From the NCBI GenBank assembly GCA_014529385.2, contig CM043957.1, positions 65,890,003 to 65,950,002 on the forward strand: a stretch of 60,000 bases of DNA, read 5' to 3'. Below are positions 11,358 through 21,980 of this stretch, piece by piece. A program made the position numbers and the translations under genes. The stretch's first letter is position 1. Each line of letters starts with the position of its first letter. This DNA is from Adiantum capillus-veneris. Taxonomy: Eukaryota > Streptophyta > Polypodiopsida > Polypodiales > Pteridaceae. The notes beneath the pieces were generated by a model. The model did no database searches, had not been told where the DNA came from, and saw only the letters and a list, made by a program, of their open reading frames with translations.

Positions 11358-12241
11358 ATGACATTGAGTATAGAAGTGTCTTTCTACATTTTAAACTTCA
11401 TTTCTCACATTCACAAAACTCTATCTTTCAACTATCTTTCCATGTTCTTTGCGAACAAACCCATGGCAACATCTTCTAATGCACTTCTCACACAACTAGA
11501 AAAGATAGGACTTGTAGATCATGCACATGAACTAGTTAGTGTGTTTGAGGGGACGACCGACATGCATGTCACTACTAACCTTCATGTAGAGAGATTCCAA
11601 AGCTTTCTTGACTACATGACAGAGCACATGGAAGAATATGCAATAGTCTTTGAGGGATCTAACATGGCATGGTTGTCAGTGGCTTTTCTCAAACACCTCT
11701 ATGCGACTGAGAAAAAATTTCACTATCGCTTTTTGAGGTCGATTAAAAGGGCTTACTGAGAGGGACTACATGATAGAGGATGAGGGTGACCTCATAGACT
11801 TGGGCATAAGGTGCATAGGCACCAAATTCATCTCTTAGGACATGGTTTTGGTCTTGCTTGTACTTGAGGGCATGGAGAAGGGAAAATCAAAGGAAATGGC
11901 CAACCAAAAACTGCTCATGACCATTGTGAAGAAATCAAATGAAGTTATCAAAGAGGTTGATGAGCAGGTTGAAGCATATATGGACTTGTCCTCCTGCTGA
12001 TCCTAGCTCCACTAGGGAGGAAGATGGGATGATAGAGGGAGACGAGGTGTTGGAAGAATTTTCTGACCTCCAAGTTCTCACTTTGAATGCAGTGGTGGTG
12101 GATGGTCGTCACTTTTTGTTCCTTGATGACAATGCAAAGATGATAGGACTCAGAGAAGATGAGTCAGTCTCACTGCTTGCTATCTATGCGGGCATGAGGA
12201 GAAAATACACAGTTAGTTACTACAACTGCATCGAATGGTAG
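11358..12241 (+). other. Unrecognised decayed ORF pair
   Basis: The first open stretch (ATG at 11463, up to 11759) reads MATSSNALLTQLEKIGL and later LHVERFQSFLDYMTEHMEEY. The frame is then interrupted, and a second open stretch at 11939-12241 contains an acidic segment (EEDGMIEGDEVLEEF) and DGRHFLFLDDNAKMIGL. Composition and lack of repetition look protein-coding, but no family is recognised and the frame is broken at least twice. It may be a captured or decayed host gene. Confidence 0.35.
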
Positions 12242-12308
12242 AAATTCGACTGATTCATATTATATAGAAAGATTACAGATATCATAAATAGGGCTTACAT
12301 GGGGTAAA

Positions 12309-12592
12309 CTAATTCTTATGGAGGCAGCCTTCATTTGTCACATTGATCATTAGAGATAGATCTATATTTTTTAGTGAAACTCGCTTAGTATGCACCATAC
12401 ATGAAATTCCATCTTGGAACAATTGCACCAAAATGTCATCGGCGGCATCCTGTAAGGCCAATAGAGTTGCACCGTGCAAGCACGTTGTATGTATATGTAA
12501 CCGAATCTGAATATTCATCCATTATTTCTCTCACCACTTGAGAGAAGGCTACTTTTGGTATTATTGGCTCGGTAAGACTATATAAGGTATTT
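12309..12592 (-). pseudogene. Histone H3-fold fragment, CENH3-like
   Basis: On the minus strand from about 12592, the translation reads EPIIPKVAFSQVVREIMDEY. This matches the start of the H3 histone fold, where family members have a hydrophobic IP/LP, then F-x-x-(L/V)VRE(I/V). After a frame change near 12510, the next frame reads ATLLALQDAADDILVQLFQDG and then CMVHTKRVSLKNIDLSL. This corresponds to the ALQEAAE...LFED...CAIHAKRVTLMxKDIELA core of H3 and centromeric H3. The divergent N-terminal helix and the VSL-KNIDL ending fit CENH3 better than canonical H3, which is very conserved. No N-terminal tail or upstream exon is seen. It is a decayed fragment lying 140 bp from the element D insertion. 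The histone fold is well supported; the CENH3 label is an inference. Confidence 0.7.
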
Positions 12593-12727
12593 TGGTAAGT
12601 TTATCACATTATGGGAATTTCCAAATTGACCACATTCATGTAATTTGGGAACTATCCACTTAAAGTGGGAAAATACAAGGAAAACATGTTGATTTATGGT
12701 TGATAAATAGAGTGAAAATTATAATAG

Positions 12728-12732
12728 GTTGT
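12728..12732. repeat. Left target-site duplication GTTGT of element D
   Basis: GTTGT immediately precedes the 5' LTR start and is repeated exactly at 32992-32996 after the 3' LTR. Confidence 0.9.
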
Positions 12733-13658
12733 TGTTAGAAGCTGGACACACCCTATGAAAATTGACTGCTCGGCAGATTATCATTTTTTGTAATTATTCA
12801 TTCATTGAGAAAACCCGACATTTCACCTTGTAAATATTGGGGCTTACAGAAGTTTCCAGATTGTATCCCAGTTTTGACATTCAGATTGAGTAGATGGTTA
12901 ATTTGGAACTTTAGGGTTTGAGAATTGTAAGGTATTTATACCACTTTTTGACCTTAATGAAAAACCTTTGTCATTTTTAAAAAATTTTGAAGTCTGTGAG
13001 TGAGCGTACTGTGTACGAGAGAGAGTGAGAGCTTCCTCTTGACTCTACGTGTGCACCGTTGGTCGGAATTGAGTGCAGAGAAGTGCAGCGTGTTTCCCCC
13101 GTCGAGAGCTACGCGCCGATACCTACATTGCGCGCGTATGGTCCGGTTTTGCGAGCTCCATCTACGAGCCTCATCTGGTGATTCGGTGAGCTTACATTGT
13201 CGGATTTTGCATTGCAGCATATCCACGCGTTCACATTGAGTAGAGCTACACATTAGGCACTTTAGATTTCGGAAACGAAGACCTGCAAATTTCGCCAGAC
13301 ATCCTACGTGATTTTGCACCGGGTGTTTTGAGTTGGGGTTTTGGTTCATTGACCTTAGGTAGAGCGACCTATTGGTGTTAGTAGGGTCTCCTTCAAGTTC
13401 TGTGGTGTTTCGAGATTGTTTGATGGGTGTTCGGCTCTAGAAAGCGTTGTAGGAAGTTTCCTCTTATGCACTCCTGAAGACTGTGATTTAGACATTGGGT
13501 AGAGACCTCTGTAGGAATTAGTTAGGAGGCGGTTGAGTGTAGGTTGACACCCTATGCTTGCTTCCACGCGCGTGCGGGTCGAGCTTCATCCTAGCTGACA
13601 AATCTTGTTAGGTGAGTTCTCGTTGTGCTAACGTCCATCGCGGCGTATCCGTCCAACA
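12733..13658 (+). repeat. 5' LTR of element D (926 bp)
   Basis: Begins TGTTAGAAGC and ends GTCCAACA, one base before the PBS. The part from 13086 onward matches the 3' LTR at 32417-32991. A TATTTATA box at 12933-12940 may be the promoter. Around 13010-13030 is a GA-rich tract. A half copy of the element's palindrome (AGACATCCTACGTG) is at 13297-13310. Confidence 0.9.
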
Positions 13659-13659
13659 T

Positions 13660-13677
13660 TGGCGCCGCTGCCGGGGA
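13660..13677 (+). promoter_or_regulatory. Primer-binding site of element D, tRNA-Asp type
   Basis: TGGCGCCGCTGCCGGGGA follows the LTR end after one spacer base. The 3' end of plant tRNA-Asp(GUC), ...CCCCGGCAACGGCGCCA, would pair with it with a single mismatch. This is where minus-strand DNA synthesis would start. Confidence 0.85.
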
Positions 13678-15472
13678 CGAAAACCTTAGGTAGGTGACCA
13701 AGACTAGTCCTTGAGGATAGGGATTCTTTGGCTTGCCAAGAGTCTCGTTTTACATTTAGATAGGACCAGAAGATGGAGGACTCTCTAGGTCTTAGAGGGA
13801 GTCTAGGAAGCGTGTGTCTGGCCTAGATCCTTCGACTTAGGTAGATTTAGGTAGACTGAGATAGTTTTAGGTATTAGAAGAGTAGGAGTTGGAGTGATAG
13901 AAGCGGTGAGAAAAGAGCTTGAGAGTCAGGAGAGGCCAAGAAGCAACCAAAACACCATTATCACCATTTCACATGATGAGTAGGAGTAGAGTAAGTAGGA
14001 CATCGTGATTCAGGATCTAGAGCACTTAATTCATGTATACTTGCTTGGTAGATTCATCACAAGGTTGTAAAAGACGCAAAAGTGTGTTTGAAAGCTGAAG
14101 TGAAGTCTAAAAGTTACTGTGAGTGTTTCTGATAGAGTTGCAGAACATCAGGAGCATTTCTGTCAGGAAAAGAATTAATTTTAAGCCAGGAGACATCCTA
14201 CGCTTAGGATGTCTACAAGCTAATCTGGTGGGAATTTTGGAATTTTGAGTTGACGAGTGTGTTCAGAAGGTGGATTTTACCCTATTTTCACCTAGAAAGT
14301 GGAAATTTGACCATATCTTGACAGGATAAGGCCAGATAGACTGAAATTGCCAGACATTTTACCCAAATTGTGCCAAAGCATTATTTTAAGACCAAAACCA
14401 TAGGATGACTACATGAGCATGATCTGCATGATATATTGAGTGACTGAGAGAGGTTTCATCTCATTTAGGTGAGAAAATTGGGTTCTAAGCAGACTTTAGC
14501 ACTTTGACTGAAAAAGGCTAGAACAGCTAAAATTGGGGACTTTTGAAATCCAAAACAAATTCTAAGCATACCACTGGGTTGCTGACATCAATGGGAAGCT
14601 GTGGGTCAAGTCTGGGGTCAAACATGCCAAAAAGACATCCTACGCGTAGGATGTCATCTATGTGATTTTGCACTCCAAACCTAATTTTGAGCATACCAAA
14701 GTGATCAGCACCTCAAGGGGAGCCTATGCTTTGAATTTGAAGCCATTCTGGGAAGAAATACATCCTACGCGTAGGATGTCTAAAGCAAGAAATTGTAGCC
14801 AGATACTGATTGTGGGCATAGCAAGGTGTTGTATAGCCTCAGGCAAGCCTCCTAGTCAATTTTGGTCCAAATTGGGGTTGATTAGACTGATCAAGACCAG
14901 CAGACAGTTGTCGGAACAGATTTATGATCCTTTGACTAGCTTATAGGTGTCCAAATCAAAAAGTAAAAACAGCTGTGGACTTAGCACATCAAGGGGAATT
15001 CATAGTGCAAAAATCCAGGCAAAACAGAGCAGGAGACATCTTACGCGTAGGATGTCTACTGGGGCTTAGTGAAAGGAAAATTTGACTAAGCTTATACAGT
15101 GACGTTCCATTTGGCTTAAGGGTTCCAGAACTTCTTTTAGAAGTGAATTTGGACCTTGTTTGGCCATTTGATGGAGCAAAGACTGAATTCAGACTTTCTC
15201 ACGTAAATTGGTCAACATCCGAGGAAAGTACAGTTCTAGATTAGCAGACCTAATCCAGAACATCAGCAGTATATAAAATACAGTAGTGGTTGAGGTTAAC
15301 TCTCCAGTTATACCATTCATTACTAAAATCACCTCTAGCAGTTAAATGCTTTGATCATGATTCGGTGGCCAAAATTAAACGCTTGTGTACAGGTATATTC
15401 AGCAGCAAAGCAAGAAGTTGTGCGAAGACTGATCCTTTGCCAGGTGAGTGGTTGGATTTGTGATAAATTGGA
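13678..15472 (+). other. Long untranslated leader of element D
   Basis: About 1.8 kb between the PBS and ORF1 without a supported coding region; a 94-codon open stretch at 14662-14946 crosses two palindromes and is taken as chance. It holds diverged repeat units sharing phrases such as CCTCAAGGGGAGCC and GAAGCCATTCTG, and four copies of the 24-nt palindrome. Long leaders are common in giant gypsy elements. Confidence 0.7.
14191..15057 (+). repeat. Palindrome array 1 in the genomic leader (four copies)
   Basis: 24-nt windows at 14191-14214, 14633-14656, 14758-14781 and 15034-15057. The consensus is arm AGACATCCTA, centre CGCG, arm TAGGATGTCT. Copy 1 has centre CGCT. Copy 2 has an unpaired outermost base. 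Copy 3 has one mismatch at the second pair. Copy 4 has C to T in the left arm, which as RNA gives a U-G pair. Each could fold as a 10-bp stem with a 4-nt loop. Confidence 0.92.
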
Positions 15473-16276
15473 TTGATAAGTTTGATGAATTTAAGATCAG
15501 AAAGATACATTTTTAGAGACCAGAAGGTGGTAGGTGACCAAGGTAGCTTAGTGTCTACCGAGGAGAGTGTAACTCAGGCAAGGCTAGATCCACTAGCACC
15601 GATTATTGAGGAGGGTAGTGATACTGACACTTTGTCAGACAAATCTTTCTTCATGATGGGTAGTCAACAGCCATGAGGTTTTACCTATGACGGACAAATT
15701 CCAGGAGGAAGCACCTCCCTAAATCCTTTGAATGATTCCAAGTTCACTGTGATCTTCTTAGAAGGAACAAACTCGAGGGGAGCCCTAGTCTATTCTGACT
15801 ATCGAGGACGCAAGTGTATTTGTATTGAACAAAGACCGGCTCAGAGACTGGAGATAATTCGAGTCTATGATGATAGAGATAGATTCCGAGACGTAAAGGG
15901 GAACCACTATCTGATAGTTAGTAACCCTGAGGACTACAACAGATATGGAGATAGCGTGGCGAAGGGGAAAATGATTTCAAAAACTAAAGAACCACCACCA
16001 AACATTGATCGACCTGGAGCAATTTTTATGTATGATAAGAAAACAACCAGGGTTTCAATTTATAATGAGAACGTGGGAATCTACAAGCATGAGAGCGAGG
16101 GCATAGTCTCTTACTTTCGTTGCAAACAACCATACTTAACCGAGTTAAGCAAACACAAGGTTCTTTACTTATTCTCTTATGAAACTACTATGGGGAAGGA
16201 TATTGTTTTTGTTGATAGGTATGGGCGGGAATACCAACGTATTCTCCCAGAGGAGGTAGAAAAGGCAACAGCCTAG
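15473..16276 (+). pseudogene. Element D ORF1, extra ORF upstream of gag, unknown function
   Basis: Two open stretches in the same frame, 15473-15676 and 15677-16276, are separated by one TGA at 15674. Together they make a protein of roughly 260 residues; the first ATG in frame is at 15485. The second part is the best preserved ORF of the element's left half: about 200 residues without a stop. It has a mixed alpha/beta-like composition and no signal peptide or membrane helix. Recognisable strings are VIFLEGTNSRGALVYSDYRG, IRVYDDRDRFRD and VFVDRYGREYQRI. I recognise no domain. Giant Ogre elements are known to have an ORF of unknown function before gag; this one occupies the same place. Its relation to Ogre ORF1 was not testable here. 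Confidence 0.7.
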
Positions 16277-16457
16277 GAGCATCAACATAAGCCCCCGATG
16301 AAGTGCCAAGAGCCACCTACACCCCTAGCAATTCTACAAATCCCTTTTCAAAGGAATATGACGCGACCTCACATTCTACCCGATCGCAGACATTCAACAA
16401 TCAAAACCAACCAGCAACTCAACCATCATTGCAGGCATGGCTTCGACAGAGTGAAAC

Positions 16458-18484
16458 TTGGGGCAAGACCGAAATCGAGATGGTTATCAAGCCGCACGAG
16501 GGCTAAGGGATTTACAAGAACCACCACTCTATTCAAGGTATCAAGAAGAGAGTAAGCCAAAGACTCAAGGGTCAACAGAGACTAGAAGACCACCCATAGA
16601 ACAAGTTCGAAGAGATGAACCATCTCTTGCAAGAACTGCTAGAAATTATGGCTTAGGAGCATCACTCGGAGAGGAACCAGCCTACTACAGAAGACCAGAG
16701 GAGGTATATCGATTAGGATGTGGAGATCCAATGATGAGGTTTGTAGACCATCGTAGAATTAGACCTTCTCAAGTGCAAAAATGGGTAAACAAGAAATACA
16801 CAGGAAACATAGATCCAAGAGATCATGTAGCAGCCTTTGCGCGTGTAATTAGAGCGGGAGAGGTGTTAGACTTCCCTACCCAATTTGCAGGGTTTGGACT
16901 AACCCTAGAGGATGACGCTGCTACTTGGTTTGACTTTGTGGAGCGTAGAGACTTTGAGTCTATGGAGGAGGTGTTTGACGAGTTTATCGAGGAATTCTCA
17001 CAAACGAGAATAGCTCATAATACCGTCTCACAAATCCATAAATTCAAACAGAAAGATGGGGAATCTATGTGAAAGGCAGCCCTAAGACTAAAAAGGTATG
17101 TTAAGTTCCCAGCTCAGGCCAGACTTATGCTTATATTTATCCAAGGACTAAGGAATGCAGATCTCTAGAAGGACTTACATATGAAGAGGAGCACGACGTT
17201 GAATGAGTTAGCCAAGGAGGCTCTTTACCTTGTAGACAATTGTGCGGTCTACAAAGAGGGTGAGTTCAAGGATCTTGACAACGATTCATCCTCACAACAA
17301 AGTGGAAGCAAGTCTTCTGAGACAGCATTGAAAGGAGAAGTAGCTGTAAGCCAGGAGCAGCTTGTAGAGGAAGTGCTAAAAAATGTTAACTTGTACGCCA
17401 AACCCGAGGCTAAACAGCCCAAGTGGTGTTCCATTGAACAAAAATGGACAAACCATGGGACGGAGGAATGTTATTATAACAAGGGATATGTGAGAGAAAG
17501 ACCTTACTCTCCCCAAGATCAGGTATCTTCTCCTCAAGTTCCACCGATGCCTAGGTATCAAGCAGGCAACCTAAAGGACCTGTAGGTGTAGAAAGACCAC
17601 AACCAGTGTTGGGGCAACAACCACTCCTACCAGGATTACGACCAGTCGGCATAAGATACACACCAACCGTAACCGAATCAGAAGAGAAGGCTTTGGTGCC
17701 TATGCATGCATATTATGAAGATACCAATGGATATGCGGCAAACCCTGTCTATTATCCACCGGAAGAACCCTCGACACCAGAACCATGGAACATGATAGGA
17801 AATACAGGACCCCCAACAGGTGCACAGGTAGTAGGAGAAGGAATATATAGCTTAGATGAATGAAAATTGTTGTTCATAGCCAACGGAGGTATGGGCAGAT
17901 AGAGACATGCATACCAACAAAGAGGAGCTTAACGAGCACCTCAACAACCCAAGGGGTCCTGCTACAAGTGTGGTGGAGACCATTGGCTAAGAGACTGTCC
18001 TCATGATGAAATCATTAGAGTCAACGCATATTGCAATGAGTGTGGATTTACTTATTTGATTCCTGATTGCCCTAAGAACCCGAGCAAAGGAGCAAAAACT
18101 ACCTTGAACATACTAGAAACCGTGCCTTCCAGTGGAGGATCAGAAAATGAAACAATCATACCTATTCAGGCGGTGACACGAGCCCAAGCTCAAAGAATGA
18201 CGAACGAACCCATAATTGAAGAGCCAAAAACCGATGCCCCAAGTTCAGAAACGAAAAATCAGAGAAGCACTTGGAAAGCTAGAAAGGCACGGATGAAAGC
18301 TAGGGAAGAACGAGAGCAAATGGCTCTATCCGAGGAGTTAGAACACACAAAGGATAGATTAGAGCGGTTAGAGGATCTAGCTAGCTTAAGCTCACACACC
18401 ACGGCAAACATAGCACCAACACGAAATAGCAGAACCCAAGAGTTCAGGATCAGGAGGATCAGTACTGGTAGACAAGGTAAATGA
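16458..18484 (+). pseudogene. gag: Gag polyprotein of element D with two zinc knuckles
   Basis: A retrotransposon gag (capsid) region at 16700-17075 contains VQKWVNKKYTGNIDPRDHVA, AFARVIRAGEVLDFPTQFAG and TLEDDAATWFDFVE, followed by FDEFIEEFSQTR. The same frame is stopped by TGA at 17070 and TAG at 17169, then continues to 17585; the frame changes before 17606. At 17960-17998 a classic CCHC knuckle reads CYKCGGDHWLRDC. At 18032-18070 a second one reads CNECGFTYLIPDC, in which the His is not at its usual place. A charged coiled-coil-like segment (REEREQMALSEELEHTKDR) follows near 18300-18400. Gag would form the particle and bind RNA. At least three breaks make this copy nonfunctional. Confidence 0.85.
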
Positions 18485-18488
18485 GCAG

Positions 18489-19361
18489 TTGGATGCACTT
18501 CTAAAAGCGTACAAAGCCAGACTCAAAAAGAACCAAACCCAAAAGCAAAGATGGATGACTTATCCATATGCTGAAATAGAAAAACAGAGGTTGGAAATGT
18601 GTAGAAAGATGATTGAAATAGCTCAATCTTTGATAGAAAACCCACTTGGTAAACCTACAAATTGGCATGAAGTACGAGCTCCAACCCCTATCAAAATAAC
18701 TTTAGAGGAACAAGTAGAAACGAAGGAAAGACTCACGAATGCCTATGAGTCTAGGGGAGAACCTATCATAGAGCCAAATACAACAGATGAGGCAAGTGAC
18801 AGGTTCCAACCTAAAACATTGGTAGAAATGGGTAAGGACTGTAACGGTCTACATGATCTGTGGAAGCAAATCTTTGAGTCCAACAAAGCTAACAGGGTGA
18901 GTAACCACATGAACATCACGAGAAAAGAGAAAAATGAGATCTTACCTCCTATTGAAGAATTTGAGGCAACATCACAAGTGAACTTTGACATACATTCACA
19001 AGGGGGAGACCAGGGATCAATTAGTCCACGGCACAGCCAACCAGACTCGTTGAAAACTCTACCCTCTTACCTAGGAGAGTATGAAGCCAAGTCTGAGGTG
19101 AGAGCAATCCCATCTCAAAGACTTTCTTCTAAAAAAGTGATGGATTCAGAAGGGTTGATTGAGTTATTGTCCACCCCGGTGCCATGCACCATCACATTAG
19201 CCGAACTCCTAAGGTTACGACCAAATATGTGGACCACAGTAGGCAAATGCCTAGAAAAATTTGGAGTAAAAGACCCCACCTCGAAGCTTCAGGAAGGGAT
19301 TAGAGAATTGGACAGACCTCAACTAAACACTAGGCCAGTACCATTAAACAAAGTATTGTGA
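18489..19361 (+). CDS. Linker ORF between gag and protease of element D
   Basis: An uninterrupted 290-codon stretch whose frame joins that of gag by a single shift near 18480, so it is probably the C-terminal part of gag or the gag-pol linker. Residues 1-60 are Lys/Gln/Glu-rich and helical (LLKAYKARLKKNQTQKQRW). The middle is acidic and low in hydrophobics. The C-terminal 60 residues (TITLAELLRLRPNMWTTVGK) are more ordered. No catalytic motif is seen. It ends at TGA 19359-19361, at the edge of a 49-bp duplication that breaks the junction to protease. I do not recognise a domain. Confidence 0.55.
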   Translation: MDALLKAYKARLKKNQTQKQRWMTYPYAEIEKQRLEMCRKMIEIAQSLIENPLGKPTNWHEVRAPTPIKITLEEQVETKERLTNAYESRGEPIIEPNTTDEASDRFQPKTLVEMGKDCNGLHDLWKQIFESNKANRVSNHMNITRKEKNEILPPIEEFEATSQVNFDIHSQGGDQGSISPRHSQPDSLKTLPSYLGEYEAKSEVRAIPSQRLSSKKVMDSEGLIELLSTPVPCTITLAELLRLRPNMWTTVGKCLEKFGVKDPTSKLQEGIRELDRPQLNTRPVPLNKVL

Positions 19362-19422
19362 GAGAGAAGATGGAAACACTAGGCTAGTACCATTAAACAA
19401 AGTATTGTGAGAGAGAAGATGG
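19325..19422. repeat. 49-bp tandem duplication at the gag-protease junction
   Basis: The segment starting AAACACTAGGCCAGTACC occurs at 19325 and again at 19374 with one or two differences. Because 49 is not a multiple of three, it shifts the frame just before the protease. Confidence 0.9.
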
Positions 19423-19424
19423 AA

Positions 19425-20450
19425 ACACCACGCTACCAGTAGAATTCCAAGGAGTAGTTTCCAAAGCCATTCTTGACAGTGGAGTGGGAGTTGCTATCGC
19501 CACCAAGGAAATCTAGAAAAAATGGGGAAAACCATCTTTGAGAGATACCAGAATGAAATTGCAATTGGCAGATGGGTTCATGGAGAAGCCTCTAGGACTC
19601 TTAGAAAAAGTGATTGTCACTTCATGCAGAATCGAGTATGAGCATACATTTGCAATAGTCGATATCAACAAAAAAGAACAATTATGAGATCATCTTGGGA
19701 AGACTGTTCATGCAACAATTGAAGATGGTCCAGGATTGGGGTTACGACCACATATACCTCAGACATGGTGGGACAACAACCACAATACACCTGAAAGACC
19801 ATAGTTACAAGGATGTGAAGCAGACACCAGTGGAAGAATTTGATTCAGCTATAGTAGTAGGATCGGAACTCCCAGCATGGTTAGGGCAACAAAAAGAGCT
19901 ATGGATGTGCGGAGCTTCACATTATGGGAGCTTAAAAAGAGAGGAATGCGTCTTAGAAACAGCGATTGAGGACAAGGAGTATATTTCGGAACCTTTTCCT
20001 GAAGATTCCTTGGAACCTCTAGAATGGGAACACATACTAGTAACATTGGATGTCTGTACCATTACAGATAGCCCAACGACAAAATTTTGCGATAAGGATA
20101 GCTATGATGTGCGACCCTATTACATGGTAAGCCTTATACCAGGAGGAGATGAGATGGTAGAACCACCAGAACAAAAAGAGTTTTATAACTCCTCTGAACA
20201 TCTGGAGTTAAACAATGATGCAGATAATGAGTGTTCAGACAACTCAAGTGAGCATGGGGAGAAAACAGAGAATATCAAGTTTTATGATTTTGCTAATCAG
20301 CACCCTAGACGCGAGGAACGCTATAGGAGAAAACGAGTAGGAAACAAAGCGAGAGAGAACCTGATGCCCAGGATAAAAGGTAAAACTCACTATTTGATGC
20401 TTGTAAAAGCAGAGGATTGTGTAAAAGATCAAATATCAGGAAGATTCTAA
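19425..20450 (+). pseudogene. pol: Retropepsin-type protease and downstream linker, element D
   Basis: The active-site strand reads KAILDSGVGVAIATKEI, with the D-S-G triad of aspartic proteases near 19470. Further on are LQLADGFMEKPLG and YEHTFAIVDI. In-frame TAG at 19514 and TGA at 19685 interrupt it. After one more frame shift it continues as GRLFMQQLKMVQDWGYDHIY, which fits the end of a retropepsin (LGRPFL-like) and then 200 residues of acidic linker. The region 20450-20640 is A-rich and would encode a Lys-rich segment. The enzyme would cleave Gag and Pol. It is dead in this copy. Confidence 0.8.
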
Positions 20451-20676
20451 AAAGTTCAAAGGGAAAGAACGCGAGAGGAAAAAAGACAAGTACGAAAAGA
20501 TAAAACAGAAAAAAAATCACAAAAATCTCAAAAATTAAAAAAAGAAACAACGAAATGCGAAGAGTGGACCAAACTAGAGGATAAACAGAAATACCAAGAA
20601 CTAAAACGGTCTTTATGAGAGGTATGGACTACTGAGGGATATAGGTGATGGTAAAGGGGAGTCAAAAAAGGGAAAC

Positions 20677-21591
20677 ATGAATGTACCATTATACTATTGG
20701 AAATTCACCATCCAGGACAGAAAAATCATCATGACACCACTAGTCAGGGAAAGAACAAACCAAGAATCTTACGATTTGCCAGAAAATGCAAAAAGGATAG
20801 ACCTCGCGGAACTAGGTGAGAAGCCTCAGCCGGTCTATATAGAAACTGATTTAGAGCCTGAAGAAGAAGAACGGTTAACACAACTTCTCAAGAAGTATAA
20901 AGATGTGTTTGCATGGTCCTATAAAGACCTCAAAGGAGTTGATCCATCGATATGCCAACATACATTTCCTTTGAAATCACATGCAAAACCTAGCAAGCAG
21001 CGTCCTTATACATATAATGACACATTTGCTAAAAGAATCAAAGAGGAGATTGACAAGCTGATGGAAGCTAAATTCATATATGAAATCGAACATACAGATT
21101 GGGTGTCACCCATTGTGGTAGTCCCCAAAAAGAACGGAAAACTGCGAGTGTGTGTAAACCTCAAAAAGGTAAATACAGCCACCATAAGGGATAATTATCC
21201 CTTGCCAATCACAGAACATGTACTTGAGAGGGTAACCGGGAAACGGGCTTATTCCTTTTTGGATGGGTTTTCAGGATACAACCAACTGGCAATTGCAATG
21301 GAGGATCAACACAAAACAGCGTTTGCCACAGAATGGGGAATATATGCGTATCGAGTTATGCCGTTTGGCTTCACTAATACCCCAGCTACCTTTCAAAGGT
21401 TAATGACACACGCGTTCAAAGAATACTTGAGAATATTCTTAGAAATATACATGGATGATTTTGTGTACACTCTCTTCTGCGAGAGGAACATATTGACCAT
21501 TTGCAAAAGGTATTTGAAAAATGCAGGACATATCGAATATGTCTTAACCCAAAAAAGTGTATTTTTATGGTTAGGCAAGGCCGCATCTTAG
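20677..21591 (+). pseudogene. pol: Reverse transcriptase of element D
   Basis: A 304-codon stretch with Ty3/gypsy RT motifs in order: WVSPIVVVPKKNGKLRVCVN, NYPLPITEHVLERVTG, FLDGFSGYNQLAIA, KTAFATEWGIYAYRVMPFG, TPATFQRLM and the catalytic YMDDF at about 21450. Upstream residues 60-110 (KYKDVFAWSYKDLKGVDPSI) are the usual N-terminal extension. Near 21530 the frame shifts and the thumb/connection continues in the next frame (KKCIFMV, LGHIVSGNGI). The RT core is otherwise intact, which makes it the best phylogenetic marker of element D. Confidence 0.93.
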
Positions 21592-21980
21592 GACACATTG
21601 TCTCAGGAAATGGAATAACCACTGACCTAGACAAAGTCAAAGTCATAGTAGACCTACCCCGGCCTACTAATGCGAAACAAGTGCAATCCTTTATGGGACA
21701 CTGTGGGTATTATCGAAGATTCATATATATGTATGCAATCATCGCACAACCTCTGTATCGTTTGCTAGTCAATTTCGACTGGACCGAGGGGTGTGAAACT
21801 TCATTCCAAAAGCTGAAGGAAAACCTTGTATCAGCACCTATACTTAAAGCACCGGATTGGAAAAAGATATTCCATGTTCACATTGATGCTTCTGCATATG
21901 CAATCGGGAGTATTCTGGCTCAAACTAGAGACGGAACAATGGATTTTCCAGTTTTTTATGCAAGCAGACAGTTAAACATA
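21501..21980 (+). pseudogene. pol: RT thumb and truncated RNase H of element D
   Basis: This overlaps the end of the RT ORF in another frame. It contains LGHIVSGNGITTDLDKVK, QSFMGHCGYYRRFI (end of RT) and then the start of a gypsy RNase H with HVHIDASAYAIGSILAQ, where the D is the first catalytic Asp. It breaks off after FYASRQLN. The remaining catalytic residues and the first half of integrase are missing; the next bases belong to integrase. Confidence 0.85.

Noticed and set aside
12954-13567. ORFs on both strands in the LTR of element D, and their copies at 32268-32899
   Set aside because: They lie in LTR sequence and appear twice because the LTR does.
13660-13677. PBS for tRNA-Arg (Ogre type)
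   Set aside because: The sequence fits plant tRNA-Asp with one mismatch.
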